The position numbers and the translations under genes were made by a program. 64,000 bases of DNA from assembly GCA_024449915.1 (NCBI GenBank), contig JAMZAV010000099.1, positions 248,001-312,000 of the forward strand. The letters run 5' to 3'. This document shows positions 1 to 12,307 of this stretch, one piece after another. Every line of letters starts with the position of its first letter. The stretch's first letter is position 1. Origin of the DNA: Sweltsa coloradensis (Eukaryota; Arthropoda; Insecta; Plecoptera; Chloroperlidae). The notes under the pieces are model-generated. The model made no database searches, had not been told where the DNA came from, and saw only the letters and a list, made by a program, of their open reading frames with translations.

Positions 1-102
1 ATCAGAACACCTCTCACCATGCCACCTCGTCATCTCAACCGAAAGCGGCCCCCTATGTTCCAAGGAGGTCTTCCACCGCCCGCCAAGAAAAGACGGGAAT
101 AA
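1..102 (+). CDS. C-terminal end of an unidentified protein (partial at left edge)
   Basis: Frame 1 is open from the first base to TAA at 100-102 and encodes 33 residues that look like a real protein tail: Pro- and Arg-rich, ending in a PPPAKKRRE-type basic stretch that could serve as a nuclear localisation signal. G+C content is clearly higher than in the A+T-rich sequence that follows, as expected where a last coding exon meets its 3' UTR. Because the reading starts at the window edge, I cannot see the splice acceptor or the family. It could belong to a nuclear or RNA-binding protein, but that is only suggested by composition. A chance open stretch of this length is possible. Confidence 0.45.
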   Translation: MRTPLTMPPRHLNRKRPPMFQGGLPPPAKKRRE

Positions 103-2329
103 CAAAACCGTTCCTACTGTGAACTCATTTTTGCCCCTACCCACATCACACTGTACAATTATCTGGCGGATGATCCGCTATTCCCCAAATTAACCCCCCA
201 TTTCCAATAATACAGTCTGGAAAAATCCACGACTCCGCTTTCTCATCATCAGGCATCCCCATCAAACCGTAATTTATGGCCATCGCCCATCAGTATTTAA
301 ATCACCATCAGTATTTACATTGCAACTCACGGACAAAGCGTTCCGATGAGAAGAAGAAAAAATGGTGGTTTTGAACTGAGGAAACGGAAGAAAGGAAATA
401 AAGATAAAAATATGTTCTGACTTTAGCGGAAATCGAACCCTGAACCTTCTGCATTGGACAACATATATTTTGTATTAACATTAATTTATGATCTCAATAA
501 GTCATTGACACAAAGATTTTGTAATTTTGTGTGTGTCTTCAATACGTTCCGAAGAACAAAATCGTATTGATTTGAGAAACGGAACAAGTCACTTTCAGTG
601 AAATGAGTCATTGCCGAGCAATTTTTATTAAACAAAGTTTTATAAAATGTAGTTTTATGTTTACTATAATAAACAATCATAAAAACTTATGATACTACCT
701 TATTTTTAGATATACCCGCCCCATTTGAGAAACGGAAACCAAATAAGTCAACGCTAATTACACCCTCGTAATTATGAAATTACTTGCTCATAAATATCAA
801 TATCAACAAAAATAATGTAACTATGCCACATCTAAATTACTACATAAAAAAAACTGCATTTTTTACTTCAGGGTATTAAATGCACGTTTTTTACGTTTTA
901 CTCAGAATAATGGTTACATGACTGACGGTTTGTCAAATAACCGATTCATTTATACTACTCTTTCCATTAGAAAGAGATCCTACTCGGGGACATTTTCGTC
1001 TCCCGTTTTAGATGACGTAAATTTAAACAAAACATAGTCAACCTAACACTATCCACCGAAAGAAATTATTATATCTACTCCTGAAACTTTTGTCTCCTTT
1101 CTCGACTTGGTTAGTCGGAAAACACTCCCGTAGGTGGAATTGTTAATATTTAATACAATTCAGAAGATAAAAAATCCAAACGAAATATTTTCGTTTTCCA
1201 TTCATATTTGTCTTGCTACTCTTGCATTTTATTAAAATATCCCGGTTGTCAAGTCTTCGGAACTCGGTTTCAAATTGTGGAGCTTTTTAATACCCAAAAT
1301 TTATTTTTTAGTTTCAATCTCACAAAAAATGACTTGCGACAATACACAAAGACCAAGGTACCGCTTGCCCATTTACTTACACCTTACACCTTACCTTACA
1401 GTTCTAATTTAGACTTCTAATTTTGATCTTATTAGACTATATTTCAGATGTGGGTGGTAAAAACTAATGCTGACAATGTTATGCCCTTCAACCATGACTC
1501 TTTCCTGCTTGATTACTAGTTTATCGCGAACCAAGAAAAAACTGCAATTATTTCATATTTGCTAGTGGAGGTGCCAGATGGTGGCAGTTTTATCTAATCT
1601 TGTGTGCCGAGTCTTCGGTACCGCGTAGCTGCATGGCCGCTGACTGGTGATAAGTCACTGATAACGCTCTTAGTATGCAACGAACTTTATCAGTAGATGT
1701 TTAGAATTAGAAACGCTGACTGCCAAAATATTTCAACTTTCTAACACACCATACAACCGTCAACGATACAACGCAGCTGACCGTTTTTCGCAAGGCCGGA
1801 TTTGTGCATGAGGTAATTTTGTTGTGCTTTGTATAGGCTACCATTTTTAAGCGTTCCCCAACCCCGTTCACCAAAAATAGAATTATTGTATATTTTGTTG
1901 TTATCAGTGACTATGTGTGACCAAAGGAAAACATTTATGGGAACTCACTTTTTTTTTTAGGAGTCGTCAACTCGTAAATATGTTTATGGAATTATAATGA
2001 TTGTGCAACTAAAAACAGATCGTGAAATTAAAACATTCAACAAACAAGTATACATTATACTGCATCTACCCTTGCACCTGTATTGTTTATTCAGTATTCA
2101 CAACAAAACGCAGTCACCCACTCGCTCAATATGGAGAGGGGCATGTTTATTGGGTATATAATATTTGCTTATAACGCTTATGTATCGGTCGGAGAAATTA
2201 ATTTCAGGTGTAGAGGGTTTTTGTTAAACATGCATGTTTCGGATTTAAAAAATATATATTGTGATTGTGATAATGTATTTCTTATTTATTGTGACAATTT
2301 ATTGTATATGAATTATTTTTGTAGATAGC
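103..2329. other. 3' flank / intergenic, A+T-rich, no gene recognised
   Basis: This stretch follows the stop of the left-edge gene and carries no reading frame that looks coding. It holds a tRNA-like SINE fragment at about 385-470 and a copy of a short repeat (TTGGTTAGTCGGAAAACACT type) at 1100-1143, which recurs near 37613 and 56905. Part of it is probably 3' UTR. Confidence 0.5.
385..470 (-). repeat. tRNA-derived SINE fragment (family A)
   Basis: Read on the minus strand, this contains a box-B-like GGTTCGATTTCC preceded by TCCAATGCAGAAGGTTCAGG and followed by GCTAAAGTCAGAA. The same order of words occurs on the plus strand at 23570-23620, so the two are copies of one interspersed repeat. 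The 5' half with box A is not clear here. Confidence 0.55.
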
Positions 2330-2850
2330 CAGGGGCGTAGGAACGGGGGGCATGGGGGAAACTCCCCCCCCCACTTGTTGGCTTGACCCCCCACTGGGGG
2401 GGTCAGGTCAGGTATGGGTGTCATTTGCTAGCTTATAGCTTGTTGGGTGATTTTTAGGATTTTTACTACAGTCGGGCTTGCAAACAAAAAGGAAGGTTTT
2501 TGTTAAATTTTTTTAGAAAGATTCAGTAAGAGACGTGATTTGCGAGACTAGACTATAGCCATCTGATTTTATAATTATATTCATTAGATATTGTGTGCAG
2601 TGTTTTCACTCCCAAGCATGCAAACTGTTGACCGATTTCAGTCAGGTAATGGTAATCAATCTTCAATGCAATATTAGCTTCAAAATGTAACCCTTATTCA
2701 TAATTAAAATTCGCCTGAAAACGTGTTTTAGGCCACCTCAAGGGCACCTTTGGGGATTCGCCCCAGACCCCGGTTTGCCTGCCCAACCTCGTAATCAACT
2801 TTAGTGTGACCCCCCCCCCCTCCAATAAAAAAATAGTTCTTACGCCACTG
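2330..2850. mobile_element. hAT-like nonautonomous element
   Basis: The left end CAGGGGCGTAGGAAC is matched by the inverted right end GTTCTTACGCCACTG. Flanks TAGATAGC and TAAATAGT agree at 6 of 8 positions, consistent with an aged 8-bp target duplication. Runs of C or G sit just inside both ends, as in other elements of this window. No transposase sequence remains. Confidence 0.65.
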
Positions 2851-4262
2851 TAAATAGTATTGCATGGGCGGGATGTTTCAATTACGGGCAGAATGACAAT
2901 GGATTGGTTCTTTGTAACTTATATCTAGGGTCTAAGCAAGACACCTGACAACACTGTATGTCTCTCTCACTGTAACACTAAAGTCATGTAAAAATAAGAA
3001 CCATAATGTTCCATCTATATTCTATTCTATTCCAATATTCTAACCGTGGTATGTTGAAATGTTGGTAGCAGGATTGTTGTCAAGAAATGCCTGCGATAAT
3101 TCTGACTACTCTCTTCTATGATTGAAGAGTCATCTCTGCTGGAGGGAGGGGCTATTCCGAGGCCGTCGCTAACTCACTTCGTTCTCGGCTATTCCCTATA
3201 AGAGGATTGCGTAAGAGAAAACAGAGTGAATGTGTGCATGCATGAAGTATGACAAGTGACGTAATTATTCTCGGAGTCAAACAACCACCCATGCACTCAG
3301 CACTGTGTACGGTAGTCAGCAAATTGCCTTTGCGGCGTTGCGCCTCTGTGGGCAGACCAGACGAGGGATTCTGCGAACGATATCGCGTCGCATCCGAGTT
3401 ATTATTAGTACTCGATCCACAGTGTTTTCCGAATGCTAGCCCACAATATCCTATCCGCAACATAGTTCGACTACACCCGAAGAGGGGCATGAATTGCACC
3501 CTGAACAGGCTTCCCACAAAAAATTATATGAAACGATTATTAGCACTCGCTCTAAGAAAAATCAAAATAATATGCCAGTAATCACTTTATTGTAACCATA
3601 TTATTGGATGAGCGAAGCAAAGACTTCAATTTCACTGACCCCTCAAAAAATTCAAATCAAATCAAATTCAAATCAATAGGTATTAGGTAAGATAAACAAA
3701 AACTACAGCAAATTGAAATGGTAAAGAAATCACCGGAAATCACGAAACCAAATAAAAAATCGAAAACAATTTAAAAAATCACGGACATTGGCAAAAATAC
3801 TGAACTTAAAGAAAATCGCAAAAAATCAAGATGGTAAAAAATCACACCATATACCGCCATATACCGCCATACCCGCTTCTCTCGACTATTGCATGCATGC
3901 GGCATTCGTGTTGGATCGAAGTCGAGATCGGTCGAGATCAAAGAAGCCATTAAGGAAGGGGATGCAAATGCAAGGTGTCACAATGGCGTTGTTTTTCATA
4001 TTAGAGTTTCTGTGAGATTTCTGTTAGTTATTTGCGTGGTTATTTGGGCAAGCAGAGGCGATCTGTGCGGGGAATTATGCAGCGATATTATTTTGTTTGG
4101 CGGCGTATTATTTTGTTTGACGGTGTACAGGGCTAGGTGGCTACCCTTCTCGCTACAGTAACAGACCGTGCCTTTGTTTCTGCCGACTGCCGCGATTTCG
4201 ACTGAGCTGTGGCATTGGAGGTGGTTGCTGCTTTGTGTATCCAATCCCTTTGGGGTTGCGGT
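2851..4262. other. Intergenic; repeat fragments, no gene recognised
   Basis: Opposed reading frames overlap at 3152-3581 in a G+C-richer patch, but neither resembles a known family and neither has convincing splice sites. A Helentron-like 5' end (GGATGAGCGAAGC) lies at 3606, and A-rich AAATCA-type low-complexity sequence fills about 3640-3850. Confidence 0.45.
3601..3645 (+). repeat. Solo 5' end of the Helentron-like family
   Basis: TTATTGGATGAGCGAAGC followed by AAGACTTCAATTTCACT matches the start of the element at 32316 (GGATGAGCGTAGC, then AAGATTCCATTTCACTACA). I see no matching 3' end nearby, so it is a truncated copy. Confidence 0.5.
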
Positions 4263-5235
4263 CAGTGGCGTAGCTACCGCCCCCGCAGCCCCCGCGACTG
4301 CGGGGGGGGCCTGGCCTGACGGGGCCCTCGGCCCTGTCAGGCTACAGAGGGCCCCTTCATCTTTCGAAATAAATTTTGAAGTAAAAAATCTCTCGCAGAA
4401 CTTCCCCCAAAATTACATATTTTGTAAAAAAAAAAAAAAACGCATTAGTTCAAGTTGACAAAAGAGAAGAATGAACCGTGATAACCAATTTTACACATAT
4501 TAACTTCAAAAATGCACACCTCTAAATAATTTGCACAATTTTGTCAAATCACCCTAGTTGAACATGGCCATGATCATCTGTGACATGACTACTGTCAGTT
4601 CTGTCAATCTTTTTTTAATTTTATAGAGAACTGGGTCGTATTAGTAAGATTCCAATTCCAGATTCTTTTGAACGGGGATATTTACAAAATGCCTTTCAGA
4701 GAAATCTCATTTCACATAGTATATAACACGGTCCATTACACTAATAATCATGACAACCCTTCTGTTGTTTGACAGAGGGATGTTTCGATGATGGCATGCA
4801 ATTATTGTTCATTGACATTCATTCAACTCAAGTGTCCTATGACTTCACACCATTAAGTAACATCATCAATAGTAAAGTTATCACTAATGAGCGTAGTGAT
4901 TATTTTTTATATTATTATTTAAGTGATGCAAGTAATCCTCACTGTTGTTTTTGCGTTAGATTTGTTGATTGGTGTGTGTACGTAATGTATGCAAGTTTAA
5001 AATGTTATTTTCTGGGGTGTTTCATTATCATCGTTATTAGTGTTGATTGTATTAATTAACTAATGGTTTCAGTAAATACAAGATGGGATGCATCGAAATT
5101 CGCTTTAGGCCATCAAACATAATGTAGGCCCAAATTTTTTCACCTACGTGTAAATGCCCCGCGGCTGGGTTCGCCAGACCCGCAGCTATTCCGCGCAAGT
5201 TCGCGGGGGGGTCCAGGAATGTTGTACGCCAACTG
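4263..5235. mobile_element. hAT-like nonautonomous element with perfect 8-bp TSD
   Basis: The left end CAGTGGCGTAGCTACC and the right end, which reads CAGTTGGCGTACAAC on the other strand, form imperfect terminal inverted repeats. Both sides are flanked by GTTGCGGT (4255-4262 and 5236-5243). G/C-rich tracts lie inside the ends. No transposase frame is recognisable inside. Confidence 0.72.
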
Positions 5236-5243
5236 GTTGCGGT

Positions 5244-6080
5244 TGCTGTTTGCTTATGCCTACCGCGTTGCGTGCTATATGAAGACAAATGAAGATGTTG
5301 ATGGGGATGGGGATGGGGATAGATTCGAGGTTATGTAGGTTGTAACGGGTTGTAAACATCGCTTGCTTGACCGCTAGTACCTCAACCCCGCGGTCAACCT
5401 TACACCTCGTCTGTCTGTCCCCAAAATGGGACAGAGAGGGAAACGTTCGGGGACGGGGACTCGTAAACTTGTAACCAGAAGTAAACAATTCAAAGCCACG
5501 TCCAAAGCATATTTCGTACAATTGAACTATTTTTTTCTTGTTTTAGTGGCACGTTTAGTGGATAATGTATGAACAATCCGAGGAACAATCGGAACAATAA
5601 TTACGAATTTTAATACAAATTTTTTAAGCACAAGCTCGCATAAGGACAGTAAAACAAATCACTGGAAAAATAAAAAATACGAAAAAATCACAAAGAAAAT
5701 CCATAAAAATCAAAAATCGCAAAAAATCAATCAAAAATAAAAAAAATCACAACAAATCACCAAAATCACCGAAATAAAAAAATAACAAAAAATCAATCAA
5801 AAATCAAAAAATCAATAAAAAAATCACAAAAAATCGATACGGTAGTATGTTTTAGAGTCTGCAATCGCTGTCTTTGGGGACCCTCCCCACTCCCCTCGAC
5901 GACCACCCGGACGACCTGGACAACGACGAGTTGACGATACGAAGTACGAACGATGACAAAGACGACAACGGCATGAGCACCCTCCTATCCCCTCCCCCCC
6001 GTTGCTTGTGTCCTTCTTGTGTCTCATATCTGGATCTGCCCAGCACAAGTTTGTTCTCCTTGCTTTCAGTTGTAGGCTAG
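5244..6080. other. Intergenic with AAAAATC-type low-complexity tract
   Basis: About 5640-5840 is a dense run of AAAAATCA/AAATCGC variants resembling the tract at 3640-3850. Frames at 5824-6150 are read from low-complexity, G-rich sequence and show no domain. Confidence 0.5.
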
Positions 6081-6088
6081 ACTGGCGC

Positions 6089-7256
6089 CAGTGGCGTAAC
6101 TTCAAATCTGAGGTCCCCGGGCAAAAACTAAAGTGCCACCCCCCCCTCAAAAAAAATCCCTAATTAGTTATACCCTACTTTTAAAAAAAGTGTTTGAAAA
6201 ACAGCTCACCTAAAATGTTTTTCGTCTAGCTTTTGTTTCCGCAAACACGTTGACGACGTCCTGGAGTTGTTTACGTAAGAGTTGAGCTTCCTCGTGCTCC
6301 ATGGACAACACACTCAATCTGCGCAAACGTTCTTGTCCCATCGTACTTCTAAGGTAGTTTTTTTTAAATAATTTTTAATTTTGAAAAAGATCTTTCAGCG
6401 GTGGCAACTGTAACGGGGATCGTTAAAAAAGTATCAGTGCAGTACACACATCGGGAAAACTGGAAGAAAGAGCGAAATTTTTTATTAGAATTAGTTGTGA
6501 TGTGATGCCATCTTTTAGGCAATTGACTGTAGTGAAATCAGCTCAGTCGGTGACGTTGGTCTTCCGTCAACTCGTCGTTGAGTTGTGCGGTTCTCGCGGA
6601 TGGATGGCTTGAAAGACATACAACACTCGATGCAAATCTCTCACTGAGCTGGAAGATTATGATGTCCAGGCAGGCAGCTGTAGTACACAACTGTTCGAAG
6701 CGAGCTTCCCGTCAGTCAGTCTCTCGTCCTCACACAACTCATCGAAGTGTCGCTTGGTTTTTCGGGCACGCTTATTGGCAAAAACTGGCTTCACATACCA
6801 TAAGGCAGCAAGTTCTTCGGCTGTTTTTTTAGCATCTTCGTATTTTCCCCGACATTTTTTGAGTTCATCATGTGCATTGTTGATAAGCGTATGGGCTTGG
6901 GAGAGGTCCGAGTTGATTCGTTGTAACTTAATCGAAACAGCATCGGTAGATGTTAAGATATTTGACTGCAATAATACTTGGAAGACAAATTCAAAAGGCT
7001 TCCTCTCGTTCAGACGGAAGTTTGCTTATTATCACAATTTTGGATAACAAACCCCACAAACCCAGGCCTCACACCTATTTGCTAATACTCAAAGGCGTAA
7101 TATATTGGAAAGAAAAATCCTATTCCAACTCAAAAATGTGTATTTACTATTTTTTTTTTACGAAATTTAGGAAAATAAAAAATAGGTAATATCTCAAGGG
7201 GGATATCAGGGCCTCCGGGCATTGACCGGGCAGCCCGGGCGGTAGTTACGCCACTG
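6089..7256. mobile_element. hAT element, internally decayed, with perfect 8-bp TSD
   Basis: The ends CAGTGGCGTAACTTC and GTAGTTACGCCACTG are inverted repeats, flanked on both sides by ACTGGCGC (6081-6088 and 7257-7264). Unlike most hAT elements in the window it still contains a piece of a transposase-like frame on the minus strand (6657-6971). It is therefore probably an internally deleted copy of an autonomous element. Confidence 0.8.
6657..6971 (-). pseudogene. Relic of a hAT transposase (ZMYM1/DUF4371-like)
   Basis: About 100 residues are open. They include an amphipathic, Lys/Glu-rich helix and a KRARKTKRHFDELCEDERL segment. From memory, similar segments occur in the hAT transposases related to zinc-finger MYM-type protein 1. 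It sits wholly inside the element bounded by hAT ends at 6089 and 7256. No catalytic region or dimerisation domain is present, so it is a fragment. The assignment rests on motif memory plus context. Confidence 0.5.
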
Positions 7257-7264
7257 ACTGGCGC

Positions 7265-9839
7265 ATTGTGACCTAACTGTTCAATAAAATAACAAAATTT
7301 TATATGGTTGGTATTTTACCAGTGAAAGCTTTCAATTCTAGCGATCTGCTAATTAGTGAGCTTGCATGCAACATTATGATGTCGGCACAAATGGAAATAC
7401 ATTGTATAATATATTATTTAGTGGGGTATATTATCAATTTACAGTGGACAGAGCCAGCCTTGACTGCACGCCGCACAGATACCATCGACGAGCGAACAAG
7501 GGCCAACCAGAGATAGGGAATAGTGCCCCTGCAGACGGCTGGACACGATTAACCCGCGTGCGACGCCAGCACCGGTAGATGTGCAGTGGTGTCAATGGTC
7601 AGGGGTGGCGGCCGGCAGCTGAGGTTATTTCCTGTTTTAAATTACTGGACTTGTTCAACCCATAGAAAATATACCATTTTCGTTGTTTATCCAAATTCCT
7701 ACCCAGTCGTCCGTTTCAAATAAAACAAAAATAACGCGCCGCTTCTTTAATTTTGTGTAATCTTTTGAAGCCAATGTTAATTATAAAAAAGGGACAAGTG
7801 GGTTCTTTGTTGCAGCCTCTGTTTAGCCCAATGGCTTGAATAGTTTCAATGTTTCAACTAACAAGATATTCGTAATCAGAAGTGCTCTACAATGCAATCA
7901 GCAGTATAAAATGTATAAATTCATATTATAAAAGTTGCTGCTGGATTAGTTTCATAAGTTTTATGGCGGAAGCCCACTTTGTAGTTTGTACCACAATATA
8001 ATTGAGTATAGAACCTCTTTAGCCGTACCACCTTGATTTATTTATTGTCATTGTGGTAATATGGAAATGATTGTGTTTTTTTATTTCTTCCAAATGAATC
8101 AAGCAATAAATATTCGGAAGATTTAGATTAACCGTGACCGTTCGTTATTGAGACAATACAGATATACAAGCGATTACAGCCTTTATCAACTTGAACAATA
8201 TTAGGAAATTAAACAGCGAATTTATTTTATTGGTAAGGATAAGAAGAGAATAATATACAAGTATTTACATTTTATTATTTTAAATTAAATGCAAACATGA
8301 AAAGCGGGTTTGGCTGAACGACGGCTTATTTCAACGGGGTCTTATAGATTCTAATTCTACTCAAAGCAAGCCCTAAAGAGTAAGTTTTTTTCTACCAGTA
8401 CCACAAGATTGGGGCATACATCGAGACTGCAACAATTCAGTATTCACTCGACGTTCACTTATTTTGGAAATTACAGAATCGATCAGAAAAATCTAGTTGG
8501 TCCATTTCCGTTATAAAATCATGATTTTTTTAAACATAATACATCATTATTTAAGCATTATCGTGATAATAATTTTAGCACATCCAGGATATTTTGTGAA
8601 AAGCTTTATAACATCTATATCCACAGTTCGTTGGGTGTTGTACTTGTAGACTAGCGAGATCGGATTTGATAGTCTCAATTAAACTTTAACCTATTGCACC
8701 CCCTGTGGACGCTCGAGTTGACCTGTTAGTTTCACGCTTCGCGCACTTGTATTCCCATTTCCCAATCTCTATTAGAACACCCCCACCCCTTCCACTCGTC
8801 TGAAAGTTACGCTATAGTATGGAATAGTGTCAATGGTATTGGTATTTTTTAAAAATATATACAAGTTAAACACTATAGGCAGGGGCTCAGATAACAGATA
8901 TATTCTGTTATCTGAGGACAAGTCGATTGATGCCAAAAATGCCATAAAAGAGTCAAATTTTTGAATACCCATTATTTGAATTCGTCGAACCGTTTTACAT
9001 TTTAGATGTGGTTACGTTACATTATGATTAGGCATACCGACTGACTCTGGTTTTGATAGTAGTATGTTATTTAAAATGGCATTGATTAATGCTATTGAAT
9101 TATTATCCGAGATAAAACAATGGAATATAGAGGCACACAAAACAAAACTATAGGCCTAAGGTTATGAGTTATAGATGGTAAATCGTTGAACAAATAATTT
9201 TGCGCAAGTTAAATGCTAATTTTACTAAATTATATGGTTTTCCCATGGCATTATTTTAGGCCTACTAAAGAATCGGATTTTCGTGGCTAACTGAGAATAC
9301 TGTTTTTCCGAACGAATTACAAGTGCAAGAAACCCAGGGTTTGATGCTATTTTCATTTTTATGCACCTCTCCGAATAATATTATTTCGAAAATATAATTT
9401 TCTACTCGTATGCTCTCAACATATTTATGTGCTAAATATTGTAAAATGGCACATTTGTTTTCCGTCGCGCATCCCACAAAAAGATTCGCCGCTGCCCATA
9501 AAAAATTTCAAGGAAAAAACCCTTGAAGTTTCCCAAATTTCAGTTTTTGGGGTTGGATTTCCTGTAATGAGTACGCGATCGTCGAACCTAAATCGCCCCC
9601 GGGGCCTCCCAATTTTAAAACGAAATCGCAAGTGTAAGCACCCCACTAGAAATATTTGTAATCTAATCTACTTATTATTTTGGTTGTACTATACTGTTGC
9701 GTATTTTTTCTTGTAATTAGTGTAACTTAATTATTACAATAAATTCACATTTAACTTCCGTAATTATAAAGCTAATATAAATAAAAATACAAAATTCTTA
9801 GCTAGCTAGCGATATTACGATTCAAATGCCAAGACTGGC
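7265..9839. other. Intergenic, no gene recognised
   Basis: A moderately G+C-rich patch lies at 7440-7620. The rest is A+T-rich, with short open frames that show no domains, no splice context and no similarity I recognise. It forms the upstream flank of the candidate promoter. Confidence 0.45.
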
Positions 9840-10009
9840 ATCAGCTGCATTAGTACGCGGTGTGACGTCACACGCTTCGTCTAGGAGTAGGCTTCGCAGA
9901 GGTGACACTTGCTAAGCCACCACGGGCAAGGCAGTTTCTATTGTTCGCTCGCTGGGTCGCTGCTGAGAGTGTTATTCGGGTACTTCTGTTGGCGGCAACG
10001 AAACTCTAG
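9840..10009 (+). promoter_or_regulatory. TUT4: Candidate promoter and noncoding first exon of TUT4/7
   Basis: G+C and CpG content rise sharply here within A+T-rich surroundings. A perfect palindromic CRE (TGACGTCA, 9863-9870) lies in the block. Downstream, ACTCTAG|GTCAGTATAG at 10009/10010 has the form of a splice donor. The next transcribed piece supported by a good acceptor is at 16563, so this would give a noncoding first exon and an intron of about 6.5 kb. CRE sites near transcription starts are typical of housekeeping promoters. No transcript is visible, so the link is inference. Confidence 0.4.
9863..9870. promoter_or_regulatory. Palindromic CRE (CREB/ATF site)
   Basis: An exact TGACGTCA within GTGTGACGTCACACG, so the palindrome extends beyond the core. 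It lies about 140 bp upstream of a donor-like GTCAGT. Confidence 0.5.
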
Positions 10010-10099
10010 GTCAGTATAGCAACATTTTAGCTAGCTTATTTCATTATTTTTGTGGATACATGATTTTCTAGACATATCAAATGATATTCATTGCATTAA

Positions 10100-10620
10100 C
10101 GTCGAACGTGGCAGGCATAGTAGTGCCGATGCCTCAGGCCTGAGGGTGCCCTAGGCCTACGGTAGGCTAGGGCCCAACTCATGCCTAGGCCAAGTACCGT
10201 TACTATCCCTAGGCTAGCCTACCGTATAGGCTAGCCTAGCCTAGCTACCTAGCCCTACACAGAATCCTAGAGTACCTAGCCTAGGGCTAAGCCTAGGCCT
10301 ACCTCTGCCAAAGGGATTGGATACACAAAGCCTCTGCAAAGCGTAGAGCCTAGGCCCTTGGCAGTAACAACTTCAAATATATTGTAGGCCTAGGGCCTAG
10401 CCCTTAGCCTCATTATTTTAATTTTGGTCCAGTTGACAATGACATAGACCCTAGGCCTGTTCAAGGTATAAGCCTAGCTAGACCTACGCCTTACTGGCCT
10501 AAACTACAAATGAGTATATTACAAAACTATAGGCACCACTTTGTTGGGCCCAAACCCTGTTTTTAATAGCTGTATTGACCAGTAAGGGGCCAAGTTAGGC
10601 CTAGGCCCAAGCCTATTCTA
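10100..10620. repeat. Dense AGGCCTA/CTAGCC-type word tract
   Basis: Variants of TAGGCCTA, CCTAGGC and GGCTAGCCTA recur many times in about 500 bp without a fixed period. The same words are scattered through the whole window, including inside introns, but nowhere as dense as here. There is no unit to call a satellite. Confidence 0.6.
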
Positions 10621-10627
10621 TTTGGTG

Positions 10628-11205
10628 TGGTTCCCATAATGTCTCACAAAAAAGAGGACTTTTTCTTTTCCACAGCCCTTTTGCGGATAAAAGGGGGTCG
10701 GGGGCGGGCCCCACCCGGCGGAGGCGTTTTTTTTTTTTTGGGACATTTTTACCGTCAGGATAGCTTTTGAGGATTGAAAAGGGTCAAGGGAAGGCGTGGT
10801 GCCGCGCCTTTTAAATTTTGGGGGGTTTTTTTTTTTAAAAGAAAAACTACATTTTATGACAAAACTAAGACAAATGGCCTGGGGCCCCAAACCTTCCTTA
10901 CGTACGCCGTACAACTGGACACAAGGCACGAAACGTACGGAATGGGGAACTAAATCAGGATGTACACTGCTTGCTGCAGCCTGGTGTTGTACAGTGGACA
11001 CGCTCGGACATGATCGGTGCTCGTATTCGGCGATTTACGGGCGGTGAATGGTAAGTGAGGGGGCGGGAAAGGGTGGGAGCCCCTCTGATGGAATCGGGTG
11101 AAATAACCGTACATTTTGCATTATTTTGAAAAAAACGCCCGGACGCCCGGACAGACATAAAAAAAGAGGACATGTCCGGCTTTAACCGGACGTATGGTAA
11201 CCCTA
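10628..11205. mobile_element. hAT-like element (TAGGGTTACC type) with 8-bp TSD
   Basis: The right end CGTATGGTAACCCTA matches the degenerate left end TGGTTCCCATAATGTC as an inverted repeat. ATTTGGTG flanks both sides exactly (10620-10627 and 11206-11213). The interior is G+C-rich with homopolymer tracts and has no recognisable transposase. Confidence 0.7.
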
Positions 11206-12307
11206 ATTTGGTGGCAGGCTCTGTATTTTTTTCTCTTTCCTGTCCCCCTTTCTTACTCGTACCTACTCTTAATCATTCTCGTTTACCTTGTAGTAGGGCC
11301 TACTTTTCTCCCTGGTTTTCAATCTCACCTTGAGGCTGGGACTTCCCGTAGGCCTAGGCTTACTTCATAGGCAAATTCTTTTGGCTCCTTTCCCCAACTA
11401 TCCCTTCGGCAAGCCCATTCTATTCTACCACCATTCATGAGTCCACAATGTTTACCTCTCATATTTCCATTCGGGCTGCCATGTTTAAATGGGTAATTGT
11501 GAAGAATCACTTAGCGGACCGGAATTACTTTGAAAGGTGATTTAAATGATTGAGCGGTGTTAATTGGTACATGGTTGTGGAGTGTTTTAAGTTGGTGCAC
11601 ATTCATTTGGGTATGTTTTTAGGTCATTTGAAAGGTTTGTGTTGATTGACATAGGGCCTATGTTGACGTTTACATTGTGAGCAAGTGTTTTTTATGTTGG
11701 CTGGAGCGACGGCAGGGTGGGGGGAATGATGTACGTATTGTAGTGCTGGCAACTAAAGCCTTTCCCGGGGGTTGGTGGCGGGGGGCATTCAGTCAGTTGT
11801 GCATCGAATTTCATTTTGGAATTCATAGTATGCCTAGGCCTAGTTGATAGCACTGGTTTAGGCTGGCTTTGAGTTTGAAAATGGCGCGTGGGAAAGAAGG
11901 GTTGTTTGTTACGTGTTTTTTATGCTGTTGTTTTGTATTTTTTTTTGAAACACTTGGGGCCCTTTTAAAAAAGATTTAAATTTCTCTATTAGGTTTTGGT
12001 GTTTTCTTCAACAAAAAAGGATTAAAAACATCGCTGAGTAAACCTTCACTTTTATCTTTGCCCTAAATGTCTTAACGCCTTTAGACGTTCAACCGTTAAA
12101 AGTAATTTGTGACCTAAATTAAATGCCTGCTTTGCCATGACAGTAGGCCTAGACATGTGTGAATTTACCTGAGATTTCCTCATTTACCCTTGAGATCATA
12201 ACGATAATTTTTTTTTTAATACCGGGTAGGGATTTTTTAATTTTCGCCTTTTCCCCCGGCTACCAGCCAAAAAGTAGGGTTATTGGGAATTGATGGGTTA
12301 AATTTAA

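Noticed and set aside
3152..3581. Overlapping opposed frames of 121 and 110 codons
   Set aside because: No motif, no splice context and no similarity I recognise. One must be a shadow, and nothing favours either as a gene.
5824..6150. Frames of 64-108 codons on both strands
   Set aside because: They read G- and C-run sequence next to a hAT end and show no domain or splice sites.
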